From UBA4582 sp013204195 (GTDB lineage: Bacteria > Pseudomonadota > Gammaproteobacteria > Pseudomonadales > Azotimanducaceae): DNA of 64,000 nt. Within the stretch, counting starts at the first letter, position 1. Each line of letters begins with the position of its first letter. The translations under genes and the position numbers were made by a program. Below the pieces are notes generated by a model. It did not search any database, was not told the DNA's origin, and saw nothing but the letters and a program-made list of their open reading frames with translations. Positions 45,301 through 54,511 of this stretch are shown one piece after another. The stretch spans positions 9,891 to 73,890 of the forward strand of contig CAWUUH010000037.1 in the NCBI GenBank assembly GCA_963925735.1, written 5' to 3'.

Positions 45301-46285
45301 GGCGCTTGTCTGCGATCGATGCTGTCAAAGATTCAAAATAGAGCTGGGTCTCGCTGAGATTTTTACGCACGATGGCAAATTCACTGCGTAGGTCTTCCAG
45401 TAATTCGACCTGTCGCCCATTGACCAAGGCCGTCACGGCACTCGTCAGAGTGGCGCCCCTCAATTCAAATATCTCCTCATCAAAATTAAGCCAAAATTCC
45501 CCGCTCATATCGAGTTCAGTGAGCTTGAACTCGCGAGTCCCAATCGGCGGCAACAGGTCAGCTAATTCAATTCCAGGAACTTGCAGGTACAAACTGGCAA
45601 AGAAACTCTCAAGATCTCGAGGATCACCGCGAAACTCACCAAGTAGTTGCAGACTATCCTTGTAAGGATTTTCACCAAACCTTTCCACAAACAGCGGTAG
45701 CGACATAGACTTCTTTTCGCCATCTGCCCGTAATTCGAAAACCTGGTCAATCTGATTTCTAATTTCGTAATGAGCATGCTGACCGACAACGTCAATATTA
45801 ATAGACGTCATTTCAATCGACTTAAGGTAGGGCACCGAGGTCAGCAATACCGAGAGTTCAGGTGGATTATCGGCAACTGGCATGCCATCCACATGCCAAC
45901 CACCCGTAGAACTCTGCACCAACTTCAATGACAGGCGGTCTATTAACAAATCACTGACAACAATTTGTCTTTCGAGCAAGCTATACAGAGAGCTCACCTC
46001 CACCGACAAATGGTCAAAAGTGATACCAGCAGCATCGCTACCGATTCTAAAACCATCTATCTCAAGTTTTGGGTCCAGATAGCGCCACTCACCGCTCAGT
46101 GCCTGAATATGTACCGGCACATTGAGTCCGCTCGAAAGCAACGCCTCTATCTCGACTCGATAATCGTTCACGCGCGCGATCGCCAAACGCCCGATGGAGA
46201 CATAGGCAGCCACTAGAATCAGCAGGCCTAACAGCATTGCCTCAAGCAAGTTAACAATATGTCGTTGGGTATTTTGTACTTTCAT
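42344..46285 (-). CDS. yhdP: YhdP family AsmA-like inner-membrane protein
   Basis: A very large protein (1313 residues) with one N-terminal membrane segment (about 13-33) and a long periplasmic beta-rich part, ending in the AsmA/DUF3971-type C-terminus (about 1120-1260; FDFASLARRFRFDFSDIVNEGFSFNKISG). YhdP, TamB and YdbH act as bridge-like carriers of phospholipid to the outer membrane in E. coli. The last 40 residues are rich in Asp, Glu, Ser and Thr. It lies six bases after rng. Confidence 0.93.
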   Translation of the reverse strand: MKVQNTQRHIVNLLEAMLLGLLILVAAYVSIGRLAIARVNDYRVEIEALLSSGLNVPVHIQALSGEWRYLDPKLEIDGFRIGSDAAGITFDHLSVEVSSLYSLLERQIVVSDLLIDRLSLKLVQSSTGGWHVDGMPVADNPPELSVLLTSVPYLKSIEMTSINIDVVGQHAHYEIRNQIDQVFELRADGEKKSMSLPLFVERFGENPYKDSLQLLGEFRGDPRDLESFFASLYLQVPGIELADLLPPIGTREFKLTELDMSGEFWLNFDEEIFELRGATLTSAVTALVNGRQVELLEDLRSEFAIVRKNLSETQLYFESLTASIADKRLNLDGLSAVYRDLKGDQSLAVALPRLSVAGLVDVLINLGERTELSPQQSIDALSGMALTGELDQLFVHIDHLNSTPVPSLTAKIDGLGFNSYLTLPGINHLDGFVSIGSESGYLDIHNKTPFELNFGSMFSVPWSFDTAQARLNYAVQPDAIQLRSGLIELTEGPLVAAGRLMINLPADRENHTWGLEIGLRHAQLNSANRYLPEVLSVTLREWLGRAIRGGTVAEAGLLFHGSLFRDAPKIRKVHEIYFDVENVALAYDPAWPVLHDLEATIYINNAMVESKAATAAIFDSRLEQVMVSLPITEDGGADSILVSGAVQGDFSDGIKILNESPIAALTGQMASSWVAAGPMHGDLKLNVPIGPRAGEPVKVDLSIDLASGDLFMGDLNLAVKDISGHFTYDSARGLNAAPFEASLFGDLARNDIVSTCDASGAILEIAIIGDGRASINEVYEWSGQALLSKAVGTFDYHSLVRIPVGASTAGLSVNITSDLQGVEINLPSPLAKLAADRLSMAYEQTIFESADEINLVLGDSVHALLESREGVVVGGRIHFGQSPLGAVTFDKLRVTGAIQEADYEQWRQLSDELEGKTDVSLESELAETLASVNLQVGRLNILGFELESVYMHISRQQDAWNVELANDLLQGLVTVPDQEGAPLGFDFDYLRFMTTEDETDPLQGLDPVDLVPVNFRAKNVTVDAENYGSWAFNFRPDDRGGIFEALTANFKGLEIDSKSSVTWRISDEKQSSHFVGVVNIVDLALALKQWGFASSVEGEKMVFDSDISWSGSPTQIDIDKIEGRISIDAQSGRFVQAETSTGALKLLGVFDFASLARRFRFDFSDIVNEGFSFNKISGAARFNNGIVDVLEPITIEGASSIFRVGGEMNIKTGELDNDLIVTLPVGRNLPWYAAYSALANPLVGAGVFIAQKIFEEQINKMTSAKYKVSGTMDVPVIEFVSIFNDSVRATPEAESAGDIDAKTDGGSSSTEAP

Positions 46286-46291
46286 GGCTAC

Positions 46292-47779
46292 CTAAAAATG
46301 AAGCGGTACGACAACATCAAACTGCTCCTGGCTGTAACTCGTCTCGACTTGCAGTCGGATCGAACAATCCAATGCGCTGGACAATTCAGCGATGCAAATT
46401 GCATCTTCATCTAACAAACGATCAATAATTGGTTGGGCGGCCATAATCACACATTCACTACCGGAAAATTTGAGGGCCTTGCGCTGTATCTCTCGATATA
46501 TTTCCAGACAAACCGTCTCTGGAGTTTTCAAAAAGCCCTTCCCATCACAAGCAGGACAAGGCGCGCACATCATTTTAAGTAGACTTTCGTGCGTCCTTTT
46601 ACGCGTCATCTCCACCAGTCCCAAGTCTGATATTTCCGAGATATTCCACTTCACGCGATCTGCCTGCTGACCTTTCTCTAGCGTCCTGACCACTTGGCGT
46701 TTGTGCTCTTCATCGATCATGTCGATAAAGTCAAGAATGACAATCCCACCGATATTTCTCAGTTTGAGTTGTCTGGGTATCGCCGCAGCGGCCTCGAGAT
46801 TAGTTCTGTAGATAGTATCTTCAAGATCACGACGTCCAACAAACGCACCGGTATTAACATCAACCGTGGTCATCGCCTCGGTCTGATCTATCACCAGGTA
46901 CCCCCCCGACTTCAGCGGCACATTACGATCCAACGCAGTGGCAATTTGGTCCTCTAGATTATGGGCGTCAAATATTGGCACCTTGAGAGAAACCAGCTGC
47001 AAGCAAGCAAGTTTTTCGGGGATAAAGTCTGTCAGAAATCGCTCAATAGCCTGATAGACCTTCTTATTGTCGACGAGAATACTCGAGGTCTCTCGATTAA
47101 TAATATCCCGCATCGCCCGCAGGTGAATAGGTAAGTCTTCGTAAACGGTTGATGCTGGCGGTGCAGTACGGCCTTGCTCATCAATTAGCCGCCAACGCTT
47201 ACGTAACAGTTCCGCGTCTAGGCGTATTTCCGCTTCAGTCGCCCGCTCTGATGCCGTGCGAACAATAAATCCGTCGCCATTTTCCGGTTGATGAATCTCA
47301 GCCATGATAGCCTGAAGCCGTTCACGGGCGGCAGCGTCTTCTATTCGTTGGGAAATGCCGATGTGGGGATTTTTCGGCGTATAAACCAAAAATCGAGACG
47401 CAACGGAAATGCTGGTCGTAGCACGCGCGCCCTTGGTGTTAATGGGCTCTTTAGTCACCTGCACCAGAATTTCCTGCCCGTCTCGAATCACGTGTTGGAT
47501 AGGTGGATACTGAACCTTTTTGTCGGCAGCGGCCTCAATGAACCTGAATTGCGAGTCCACAAGATCGGTAATATGCATAAATGCGGCCCGCGGCTGCCCT
47601 ATGTCAACAAAGGCACTTTGCAATCCGGGCAATACACGAACGACCTTACCCTTATAAATGTTGCCTACTGTTACTCGAGTATGGGACCGTTCGATGAATA
47701 TTTCTTGCAGCAACCCAGACTCGACAAGCGCCACCCGCGTTTCCAACGAAGAGACACTGATGATAATTTCTTCAGCCAT
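46292..47779 (-). CDS. rng: Ribonuclease G
   Basis: A 495-residue endoribonuclease of the RNase E/G family, which matures 16S rRNA 5' ends. It has the S1 domain (about 37-120; GNIYKGKVVRVLPGLQSAFVDIG), catalytic aspartates in VDVNTGAFVGRRD and ILDFIDM, and the zinc-link CPACDGKGF near residue 408. It ends before any RNase E-type scaffold tail. It precedes yhdP and follows maf. Confidence 0.97.
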   Translation of the reverse strand: MAEEIIISVSSLETRVALVESGLLQEIFIERSHTRVTVGNIYKGKVVRVLPGLQSAFVDIGQPRAAFMHITDLVDSQFRFIEAAADKKVQYPPIQHVIRDGQEILVQVTKEPINTKGARATTSISVASRFLVYTPKNPHIGISQRIEDAAARERLQAIMAEIHQPENGDGFIVRTASERATEAEIRLDAELLRKRWRLIDEQGRTAPPASTVYEDLPIHLRAMRDIINRETSSILVDNKKVYQAIERFLTDFIPEKLACLQLVSLKVPIFDAHNLEDQIATALDRNVPLKSGGYLVIDQTEAMTTVDVNTGAFVGRRDLEDTIYRTNLEAAAAIPRQLKLRNIGGIVILDFIDMIDEEHKRQVVRTLEKGQQADRVKWNISEISDLGLVEMTRKRTHESLLKMMCAPCPACDGKGFLKTPETVCLEIYREIQRKALKFSGSECVIMAAQPIIDRLLDEDAICIAELSSALDCSIRLQVETSYSQEQFDVVVPLHF

Positions 47780-47804
47780 GCTGAAATACTTCCTGTATCA
47801 AATA

Positions 47805-48425
47805 TCATTCATTTGCCGCTAGGCAATCTATGCCAAAGCGCGCGAGACAGTCAGCGGTTTCCCGCAGGGGCAGCCCCGCAACATTGCTACCACTACCTAT
47901 GATCGACTCAACAAAAATGGCGCCGATGCCCTGGATCCCATAAGCCCCAGATTTATCTTGAGGCTCACCGGTGAGCCAATATTTTCGGCATTCTTGTTCG
48001 CTCACCTGACGGAAATTGACTTCCGTCTCAACGCTAAAGCTCTCTTCGTAGCCATCTGCCAACCGGCTAACAGTCACCGCAGTGACGACGGTATGTCGAC
48101 GGTTCGACATTCTGCGGAGCATATTAACCGCGTCTTCTTCATCCCTGGGCTTGCACAATATTTCATTGTCGAGCACAACAATGGTATCGGCACATAACAC
48201 GACAACTTCCGAGTTACGCCTCAAGGCATCAGGCGCGTCAACCTCAAGCAGATGCCTGGCTGCGACTGACTTGCCTTTCGACATTCGGCTAGCATAGTCG
48301 CAAGCCTGCTCCCCGGCTAACGGGGTTTCATCAATATCAGGCGTAATCACATCGAACGACAAGTTGAGCTGCCGCAACAGTTGTGATCTACGCGGTGACG
48401 CCGAGCCCAGCACAAGCGCAATCAA
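47805..48425 (-). CDS. maf: Maf family nucleotide pyrophosphatase
   Basis: A house-cleaning pyrophosphatase that hydrolyses non-canonical nucleotides such as dTTP/UTP analogues. LGSASPRRSQLL at the N-terminus and VLCADTIVVLDNEIL are diagnostic. No ATG fits; TTG at 48425 (206 residues) has GAGGAAG upstream and gives a family-like start. The open frame reaches 48572, but that overlaps mreD. The exact subfamily (YhdE or YceF) is left open; the locus favours YhdE. Confidence 0.9.
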   Translation of the reverse strand: MIALVLGSASPRRSQLLRQLNLSFDVITPDIDETPLAGEQACDYASRMSKGKSVAARHLLEVDAPDALRRNSEVVVLCADTIVVLDNEILCKPRDEEDAVNMLRRMSNRRHTVVTAVTVSRLADGYEESFSVETEVNFRQVSEQECRKYWLTGEPQDKSGAYGIQGIGAIFVESIIGSGSNVAGLPLRETADCLARFGIDCLAANE

Positions 48426-48478
48426 ATTGACTTCCTCATTTTTCGCGAAGCGTAAAAGCAACACCTTCGCTACGCCTA

Positions 48479-48970
48479 TCAGGTTACATGAAACAACCGG
48501 CGCGCGGAGCGCAGCACTAAAAAGACCCAAGGCCAGACTAAGGCGCTGACTAACGACGGCAGCAAATACCACATGTGCCAGTCCGCCGCGCCCGAGATAC
48601 TTTCAATCCAAAAGTTACTCAACTGGTTCAGCCCAATAATTGCGAAGACCACCAGGCTCTGCTGCCAGATCGCAAACATCCGTAAGCGCTGATAAAGACT
48701 AGAGGCCAGATAGGCAACTACAATCAATGAAATAGCATGCTGGCCGATCAGGCTGCCCGTTAAAATATCGAGTATGATCCCCAACATCCAAGCGACGACA
48801 ATACCGATTCTGTAGGGTAACGCGATCACCCAATAAATCAGCACCAACGCGACCCAGTGCGGTCTGAGAAAGCCAAATTCAACAGGCACAAAGGCGGGTA
48901 ACGAGACGATACTCAACACCAAGGCGATGACGAAACTAAAAACAACGAACCAAAGATTATTGCTGCGCAT
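48479..48970 (-). CDS. mreD: Rod-shape determining protein MreD
   Basis: A 163-residue inner-membrane protein with about five hydrophobic segments, part of the elongasome. FLRPHWVALVLIYWVIALPYRIG and GSLIGQHAISL are typical. It lies one base after mreC and completes mreBCD. Confidence 0.93.
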   Translation of the reverse strand: MRSNNLWFVVFSFVIALVLSIVSLPAFVPVEFGFLRPHWVALVLIYWVIALPYRIGIVVAWMLGIILDILTGSLIGQHAISLIVVAYLASSLYQRLRMFAIWQQSLVVFAIIGLNQLSNFWIESISGAADWHMWYLLPSLVSALVWPWVFLVLRSARRLFHVT

Positions 48971-48971
48971 G

Positions 48972-49796
48972 TCAGCGACCTGGGTCTATTTGAGGGTGAC
49001 TGGCATCCTGCGCTTTAACAGGATCAGCAAACACCAACAAGACGTGACGGCTTCTCGCCAGCGATGCGCTGGGAATCGCGGTGACAACAGCGAAAGGCTT
49101 GCTTGGATCGTGCTCCACCTTATTCACCACTCCCACAGGATAGCCTACCGGAAAGCGATTACCCAAACCCGAACTCACCAGCAGGTCACCTTCCTTGATA
49201 TCGGCGGTGTCAGGCACGTGAATCAGCTCCAGTTGCCCGGTGATACCAGTGCCTTGAGCGATAAGTCGCAGATTGCTGCGATTGACCTGGACGGGCACAG
49301 AGTGCGACTCATCGATGATGAGCATAATACGGCTGGTATACAGACTGGTCGTTATCACCTGTCCCATCAAACCTTGTGCATCGATCAGGGGTTGGCCGAC
49401 AAAAACGCCAGACTGGCTGCCTTTATCAATGATAACTTCATGGCGCTCTGGGTCCGGATCAACCCCAATAAGTTCCGCCACAAGGACGTTATCTTGGAGC
49501 TTTGCCGCTGACCCGAGTAGATCACGCAATCGATGGTTCTCTGCCGCGAGTGCCGCCATCTTAATCACCTTTGCCCTGAGGAGCAGCTGATCTTGTTCAA
49601 GAAGGCGAATCTGGCCTTGCATATCGACCTGTGAGGCAAATCTTTCCTGCGCCAAGACAAACGTGCGCGCAGGGTAGTCTGCAGTGATGACAATCGGTGT
49701 CACGATGATATTCAGCACCGACCTGGTCGAATCGAGGGCGGCAGAATAATAGTCCAACGCGAGCAAGCCAAATGACAAGACACTGAAGAACAGCAT
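48972..49796 (-). CDS. mreC: Rod-shape determining protein MreC
   Basis: A bitopic elongasome scaffold: a membrane segment (about 4-20), a coiled-coil (about 50-95) and a periplasmic beta-barrel domain (VAELIGVDPDPERHEVIIDKG onward), 274 residues from the ATG at 49796. That ATG has no ribosome binding site and trims the usual cytoplasmic N-terminus. The frame continues upstream with IIKSLFFEETTVGYK, resembling family starts, as far as an ATT at 49841 just after a stop codon. The true start may therefore be a rare ATT. Confidence 0.92.
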   Translation of the reverse strand: MLFFSVLSFGLLALDYYSAALDSTRSVLNIIVTPIVITADYPARTFVLAQERFASQVDMQGQIRLLEQDQLLLRAKVIKMAALAAENHRLRDLLGSAAKLQDNVLVAELIGVDPDPERHEVIIDKGSQSGVFVGQPLIDAQGLMGQVITTSLYTSRIMLIIDESHSVPVQVNRSNLRLIAQGTGITGQLELIHVPDTADIKEGDLLVSSGLGNRFPVGYPVGVVNKVEHDPSKPFAVVTAIPSASLARSRHVLLVFADPVKAQDASHPQIDPGR

Positions 49797-49898
49797 CTTA
49801 TAGCCGACAGTTGTTTCTTCAAAAAATAGCGATTTGATAATTCAAATTCCGCTGATACTCAATGGAGACGCTAAATAACCTTGCCTTACCCAACCAGA

Positions 49899-50939
49899 TT
49901 ATTGAATGGACAACAAGTCGCTATCGCCACGATCATCCATGATTTCCAGGGCCCGCCCGCCGCCACGCGCTACACACGTCAATGGATCTTCAGCAATAAT
50001 CACCGGCAATCCGGTCTCACTTGCCAGCAGTCGATCAAGGCCCCGCAGCAACGAACCGCCGCCGGTCAATACCAAACCGCTTTCAGCGATATCCGATGCG
50101 AGTTCTGGCGGCGTTTGCTCCAGCGCACTTTTGACCGCCTGCACGATCATAGACAAAGGCTCCTGCAAGGCCTCGAGAATTTCATGACTGTTCAGCGTAA
50201 AGCTACGCGGCACGCCTTCGGCCAAGTTCCGCCCACGCACGTCGATTTCACGGACTTGGCTGTCAGGAAAGGCTGTGCCAATTTCCTGTTTGATGCGTTC
50301 AGCCGTCGCGTCGCCGATCAGGCTGCCCTGTGTGCGTCTGACATAGGCAGTTATCGCCTCATCAAATCGATCCCCACCCACGCGAACAGACTGCGCGTAG
50401 ACCACTCCATTAAGGGAAATCACAGCGATCTCGGTGGTGCCGCCGCCAATATCAACGACCATGGTACCTACGGCTTCATGCACCGGCAAACCCGCACCGA
50501 TGGCTGCGGCCATGGGCTCTTCAATTAACCTGACATCTCTCGCACCAGCACTGATCACTGACTCGCGGATCGCCCTGCGTTCGACTTCGGTGGACTGACA
50601 AGGCACACAGACCAAGACTCTCGGACTCGGCCTGATAAAACTATTTTCATGCACTTTCTTAATAAAATGCTGCAGCATTTTTTCTGTCACTTGGAAATCT
50701 GCGATCACACCATCTCGCAACGGTCTAATCGCAGTGATATTACCCGGCGTTCTACCCAACATTCGCTTGGCATCAATGCCCACTGCCGCCACACTTTTCT
50801 GGTTATTCGTCGTCCGAATCGCGACCACCGATGGCTCATTCAGGACGATGCCCTTTTCGCGCACATAGATCAGTGTATTCGCCGTTCCGAGATCGATCGA
50901 TAGATCATTAGAGAACAGGCCCCTTAATTTCTTAAACAT
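49899..50939 (-). CDS. mreB: Rod-shape determining actin homologue MreB
   Basis: An actin-like cytoskeletal ATPase, 346 residues, that orients lateral wall synthesis. Phosphate-1 SIDLGTANTLIY (about 15-26), phosphate-2 VVDIGGGTTEIAVI (about 162) and adenosine motif LTGGGSLLRGLD (about 290) are intact. First gene of mreBCD and divergent from gatC. Confidence 0.98.
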   Translation of the reverse strand: MFKKLRGLFSNDLSIDLGTANTLIYVREKGIVLNEPSVVAIRTTNNQKSVAAVGIDAKRMLGRTPGNITAIRPLRDGVIADFQVTEKMLQHFIKKVHENSFIRPSPRVLVCVPCQSTEVERRAIRESVISAGARDVRLIEEPMAAAIGAGLPVHEAVGTMVVDIGGGTTEIAVISLNGVVYAQSVRVGGDRFDEAITAYVRRTQGSLIGDATAERIKQEIGTAFPDSQVREIDVRGRNLAEGVPRSFTLNSHEILEALQEPLSMIVQAVKSALEQTPPELASDIAESGLVLTGGGSLLRGLDRLLASETGLPVIIAEDPLTCVARGGGRALEIMDDRGDSDLLSIQ

Positions 50940-51246
50940 GAGTGCAAGGCACCTCGAGAAAAGTACTTCATCAAAAATTCCGAAACCGCAGGCTCCTCGA
51001 GCCTATGATTTAGATCTAAAAACACTCGTAACTCTATCATTTATTTAATAATCCATCCAAGTAAACACTCGTGAGATATGACTTTTAGCAGACTTTTAGC
51101 CTCCACGATGGCGCATCCGGGCAAGATCCGCCTGATAGGCCAAATAATTCAGTCAGAATCGCAAAAATATTGATGTTCTGCGTAAACCTCATTAGCATCC
51201 TCCACCAAAGGCGTATATGCCTGTCGCTTACTGTTGGAACTCCCTT
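50940..51246. other. Divergent mreB-gatC intergenic region
   Basis: These 307 bases lie between two divergent operons and hold no convincing gene. They contain a 10-base direct repeat AAACACTCGT at 51020-51029 and 51063-51072, and a near-perfect tandem repeat of GACTTTTAGCA at 51080-51101. Promoters for mreBCD and gatCAB must lie here, but no close consensus pair is evident. Confidence 0.5.
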
Positions 51247-51543
51247 ATGCCAGCCATCACCGTTAACCAAGACCTGGTCATCGCCGTCGCCGAACTGTCC
51301 CAGCTCAATATTGACGTGACTGACATCGATGGCTATGCAGGCGACATGACCAAGGTCCTGGCCCTGGTCGAGCAGATGCATCACGTCGACACCCATGACA
51401 TAGCACCTATGTCGAACCCCACTGACGCCAGCCAGCAACTACGCCCAGATGAAGTCACCGAAGCTGATCAGCGAGAACGTTTTCAGGCTATTGCGCCCGA
51501 AACAGATGGCGGCTTCTACCTGGTGCCACGGGTTGTGGAGTAG
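51247..51543 (+). CDS. gatC: Glu/Asp-tRNA amidotransferase subunit GatC
   Basis: The small linker subunit of GatCAB, 98 residues from ATG 51247 (the frame is open from 51217, but family proteins begin at this position). AELSQLNI at the N-terminus and VLALVEQMHHVDTHDIAPMSNP are characteristic. It lies two bases ahead of gatA. Confidence 0.94.
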   Translation: MPAITVNQDLVIAVAELSQLNIDVTDIDGYAGDMTKVLALVEQMHHVDTHDIAPMSNPTDASQQLRPDEVTEADQRERFQAIAPETDGGFYLVPRVVE

Positions 51544-51545
51544 AC

Positions 51546-53009
51546 ATGAGCGATTTACACGATAAAACGATCAGTCAATTATTGCTTGATCTCGACAATA
51601 AGGTTTTTTCCAGTGTCGAACTGACGGGACACTATCTCGATCGCATCGAACGACTAGACCCCGCCATCAACAGCTACATCACCGTGCTTCGAGAACCCGC
51701 CTTGAAGCGCGCTGCCGCCATGGACGCCGCCAGACACAAGGGCAACCATCCACCACTGACGGGCATTCCCATTGCGCATAAAGACATTATTTGCACCGAA
51801 GGCGTAAGAACTTCCGCGGGATCACGCATGCTCGACAACTTTATCGCACCGTACAATGCGACACTGGTTGAGCAACTCAACAACGCCGGCGTCGTGACCC
51901 TGGGCAAGACCAACATGGACGAATTCGCCATGGGCTCATCCAACGAGAATAGCTACTACGGCCCCGTGCACAATCCGTGGCGAGCCGATCGCGTTCCCGG
52001 CGGATCTTCAGGCGGCTCAGCTGCCAGCCTGGCAGCGGGCCTCTGCGCCGCCGCAACCGGCACAGATACCGGCGGTTCTATTCGCCAGCCGGCCGCATTT
52101 TGCGGCATCACCGGCTTAAAGCCCACCTACGGCCGGGTTTCACGCTGGGGCGTGATAGCCTATGCTTCCAGTCTCGACCAGGCAGGACCCATGGCACAAA
52201 CCGCAGAAGATGCGGCGCATTTGCTCCAAGCCATGGCTGGCTTCGATCATCGCGACTCCACCAGCATCAATCAGCCGGTGCCCGACTATTTGGCCCAGAT
52301 CAATGACTCCATCAAGGGACTCAAAATTGGAATCTGCACAGAATATTTTGACGCGGGGCTGGATGATGATATTCGCTCGGCCGTAATGGACGCTGCAAAA
52401 ACCCTGGAATCCATGGGCGCCATACTCTCCGAGGTCAGCTTGCCAAACACGCAACACGCCATACCGGCCTATTATGTGATTGCGCCGGCAGAATGCTCAT
52501 CAAACTTGTCACGTTACGACGGTGTGCGTTTCGGCTATCGCTGCGCTGACCCAGTGTCTATTGAAGATCTTTATAAGCGCAGTCGTTCTGAAGGCCTTGG
52601 TCGAGAGGTCAAAAGTCGCATTATGGTCGGCACGTTCGCTTTGTCTGCCGGCTACTATGATGCTTACTACCGTAAAGCCCAACAGATTCGCCGCCTAATC
52701 AGCGCAGACTTCAGTAATGCTTTCGACCAGGTTGATTACATCCTCGGGCCCACGACACCTTCAACCGCATTTAAGCTCGGGGAAAAAGTGGATGATCAGG
52801 TAGCGATGTATCTGCAGGATATTTACACCATCGCGGTCAACCTCGCGGGTCTCCCCGCCATATCGATACCCGCAGGCCAAAGCAATGGCTTACCTGTTGG
52901 CCTGCAACTTATCGGTCGCCATCTCGATGAAGGGGGCCTACTCAAAGTTGCCCATAACTTTCAGCAAGCATCGGACTGGCACACTCACCGTCCCGACGAC
53001 AGCCAATAA
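51546..53009 (+). CDS. gatA: Glu/Asp-tRNA amidotransferase subunit GatA
   Basis: The amidase subunit that releases ammonia from glutamine for tRNA transamidation; 487 residues. The Ser-cisSer-Lys triad is visible in AHKDI (lysine), GGSSGGSAAS and DTGGSIRQPAAFCG. The organism probably makes Asn-tRNA and/or Gln-tRNA by the indirect route, depending on its aminoacyl-tRNA synthetases. Confidence 0.98.
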   Translation: MSDLHDKTISQLLLDLDNKVFSSVELTGHYLDRIERLDPAINSYITVLREPALKRAAAMDAARHKGNHPPLTGIPIAHKDIICTEGVRTSAGSRMLDNFIAPYNATLVEQLNNAGVVTLGKTNMDEFAMGSSNENSYYGPVHNPWRADRVPGGSSGGSAASLAAGLCAAATGTDTGGSIRQPAAFCGITGLKPTYGRVSRWGVIAYASSLDQAGPMAQTAEDAAHLLQAMAGFDHRDSTSINQPVPDYLAQINDSIKGLKIGICTEYFDAGLDDDIRSAVMDAAKTLESMGAILSEVSLPNTQHAIPAYYVIAPAECSSNLSRYDGVRFGYRCADPVSIEDLYKRSRSEGLGREVKSRIMVGTFALSAGYYDAYYRKAQQIRRLISADFSNAFDQVDYILGPTTPSTAFKLGEKVDDQVAMYLQDIYTIAVNLAGLPAISIPAGQSNGLPVGLQLIGRHLDEGGLLKVAHNFQQASDWHTHRPDDSQ

Positions 53010-53023
53010 CCAGGGAATTTACC

Positions 53024-54478
53024 ATGCAAGATTGGGAAGTCGTCATCGGCTTGGAGATCCATACTCAGCTCAAGACCAAATCGAAAATATTTTCCGGTGC
53101 CAGCATCGACTTCGGCGCCGCGCCTAACACGCAAGCCTGCGCCATTGACCTAGGGTTTCCCGGCGTACTTCCGACGGTCAATACCCGAGTGTACGAAAAG
53201 GCGGTCGCGTTTGGCCTGGGCATTGGTGCCACCATCAACCTGACCTCGGTGTTCGATCGCAAAAATTATTTCTATCCAGACTCACCCAAGGGCTATCAAA
53301 TTACCCAACTGGAGACACCGATCGTTGTCGGCGGTAGCGTCGACATCATTCTCAAGGACGGTTCGGTCAAAACGATTCAGGTGACTCGAGCGCATCTGGA
53401 AGAGGACGCCGGCAAATCAATGCACGAGGACTATCACGGCCAGACCGGCATTGACCTGAATCGCGCCGGCACACCATTGCTGGAGATTGTTTCTGAACCC
53501 GATATGCGATCGGCTGAAGAGGCTGTCGCCTATGCCCGCTATATCCATCAACTGGTGACCTATCTCGGCGTCTCAGATGGCGATATGTCTCAAGGTTCCT
53601 TACGCTGTGATGCGAACGTATCTATTCGACCTAGGGGTACCGAGACCCTCGGCACACGCACAGAAACCAAGAATGTGAACTCATTCCGCTTTCTCGAGCG
53701 AGCCATCAACTATGAAGTAGAGCGCCAGATTAGCGTGCTCGAGAGCGGCGGCCGAATTCGTCAAGAAACACGCCTGTACGACTCCGATAAAGATGAAACC
53801 CGGCCAATGCGCAGCAAAGAGACCGCAACGGACTATCGCTACTTTCCCGAACCGGACCTCTTACCCATCCACATCACGGAAGACTATATTGAGGCTGTCA
53901 GACAACAAATGCCGGAATTACCCGCGGCCAAAATTCGGCGCTTTATTCAAGACTATGCGCTGAACGAGGCTGATGCGCAGGTACTGGCATCAACGGTCGC
54001 ATTGGCAGACTATTTCGAGACTGTCGCCAGGGTTGGCGGCGATGCCAAACTCGCCGCTAACTGGGTACGGGTTGAACTACTGGGACAAATGAATCGCGAG
54101 TCGCTGACACCTTCGGCGGAATCACTTAGCGCCATCTCACTTTCCGCCAACGCTCTCGGCATGCTGCTTGCTCGAATAAAAGACGGGACCATTTCCGGCA
54201 AAATCGCCAAAAGCGTCTTCGCAGCACTTTGGCATGGTGACGCCAAAGATCCCGATACTTACATCGCCACACAAGGCTTGACCCAGGTTTCCAATAGCGA
54301 CGAACTCGCGCCGATCGTCGACAGCGTCATCGAAAACAATCCCCAACAAGCTGCGCAATACCGCGAAGGCAAGACCAAACTTATGGGCTTCTTCGTCGGC
54401 CAGGTCATGCAAAAGACCGGCGGCAAGGCCAACCCTCAACAAGTAAGCGACCTGGTACGAGAGCGGCTCATTAATTGA
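53024..54478 (+). CDS. gatB: Glu/Asp-tRNA amidotransferase subunit GatB
   Basis: The tRNA-binding kinase-like subunit of GatCAB, 484 residues. It begins WEVVIGLEIHTQLKTKSKIFSG, carries the cradle motif DLNRAGTPLLEIVSEPD, and ends in the YqeY-like tail (MGFFVGQVMQKTGGKANPQQV). It starts 14 bases after gatA. Confidence 0.98.
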   Translation: MQDWEVVIGLEIHTQLKTKSKIFSGASIDFGAAPNTQACAIDLGFPGVLPTVNTRVYEKAVAFGLGIGATINLTSVFDRKNYFYPDSPKGYQITQLETPIVVGGSVDIILKDGSVKTIQVTRAHLEEDAGKSMHEDYHGQTGIDLNRAGTPLLEIVSEPDMRSAEEAVAYARYIHQLVTYLGVSDGDMSQGSLRCDANVSIRPRGTETLGTRTETKNVNSFRFLERAINYEVERQISVLESGGRIRQETRLYDSDKDETRPMRSKETATDYRYFPEPDLLPIHITEDYIEAVRQQMPELPAAKIRRFIQDYALNEADAQVLASTVALADYFETVARVGGDAKLAANWVRVELLGQMNRESLTPSAESLSAISLSANALGMLLARIKDGTISGKIAKSVFAALWHGDAKDPDTYIATQGLTQVSNSDELAPIVDSVIENNPQQAAQYREGKTKLMGFFVGQVMQKTGGKANPQQVSDLVRERLIN

Positions 54479-54487
54479 AGCCGCTAA

Positions 54488-54510
54488 CGGGCTAGCTAAC
54501 GAGGAGCCCG
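54488..54510. terminator. Possible bidirectional hairpin between gatB and DUF1499 gene
   Basis: CGGGCT (54488-54493) and AGCCCG (54505-54510) form a six-base perfect stem between two convergent genes. It lacks flanking T-runs, so termination is only suggested by position. Confidence 0.35.
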
Positions 54511-54511
54511 C

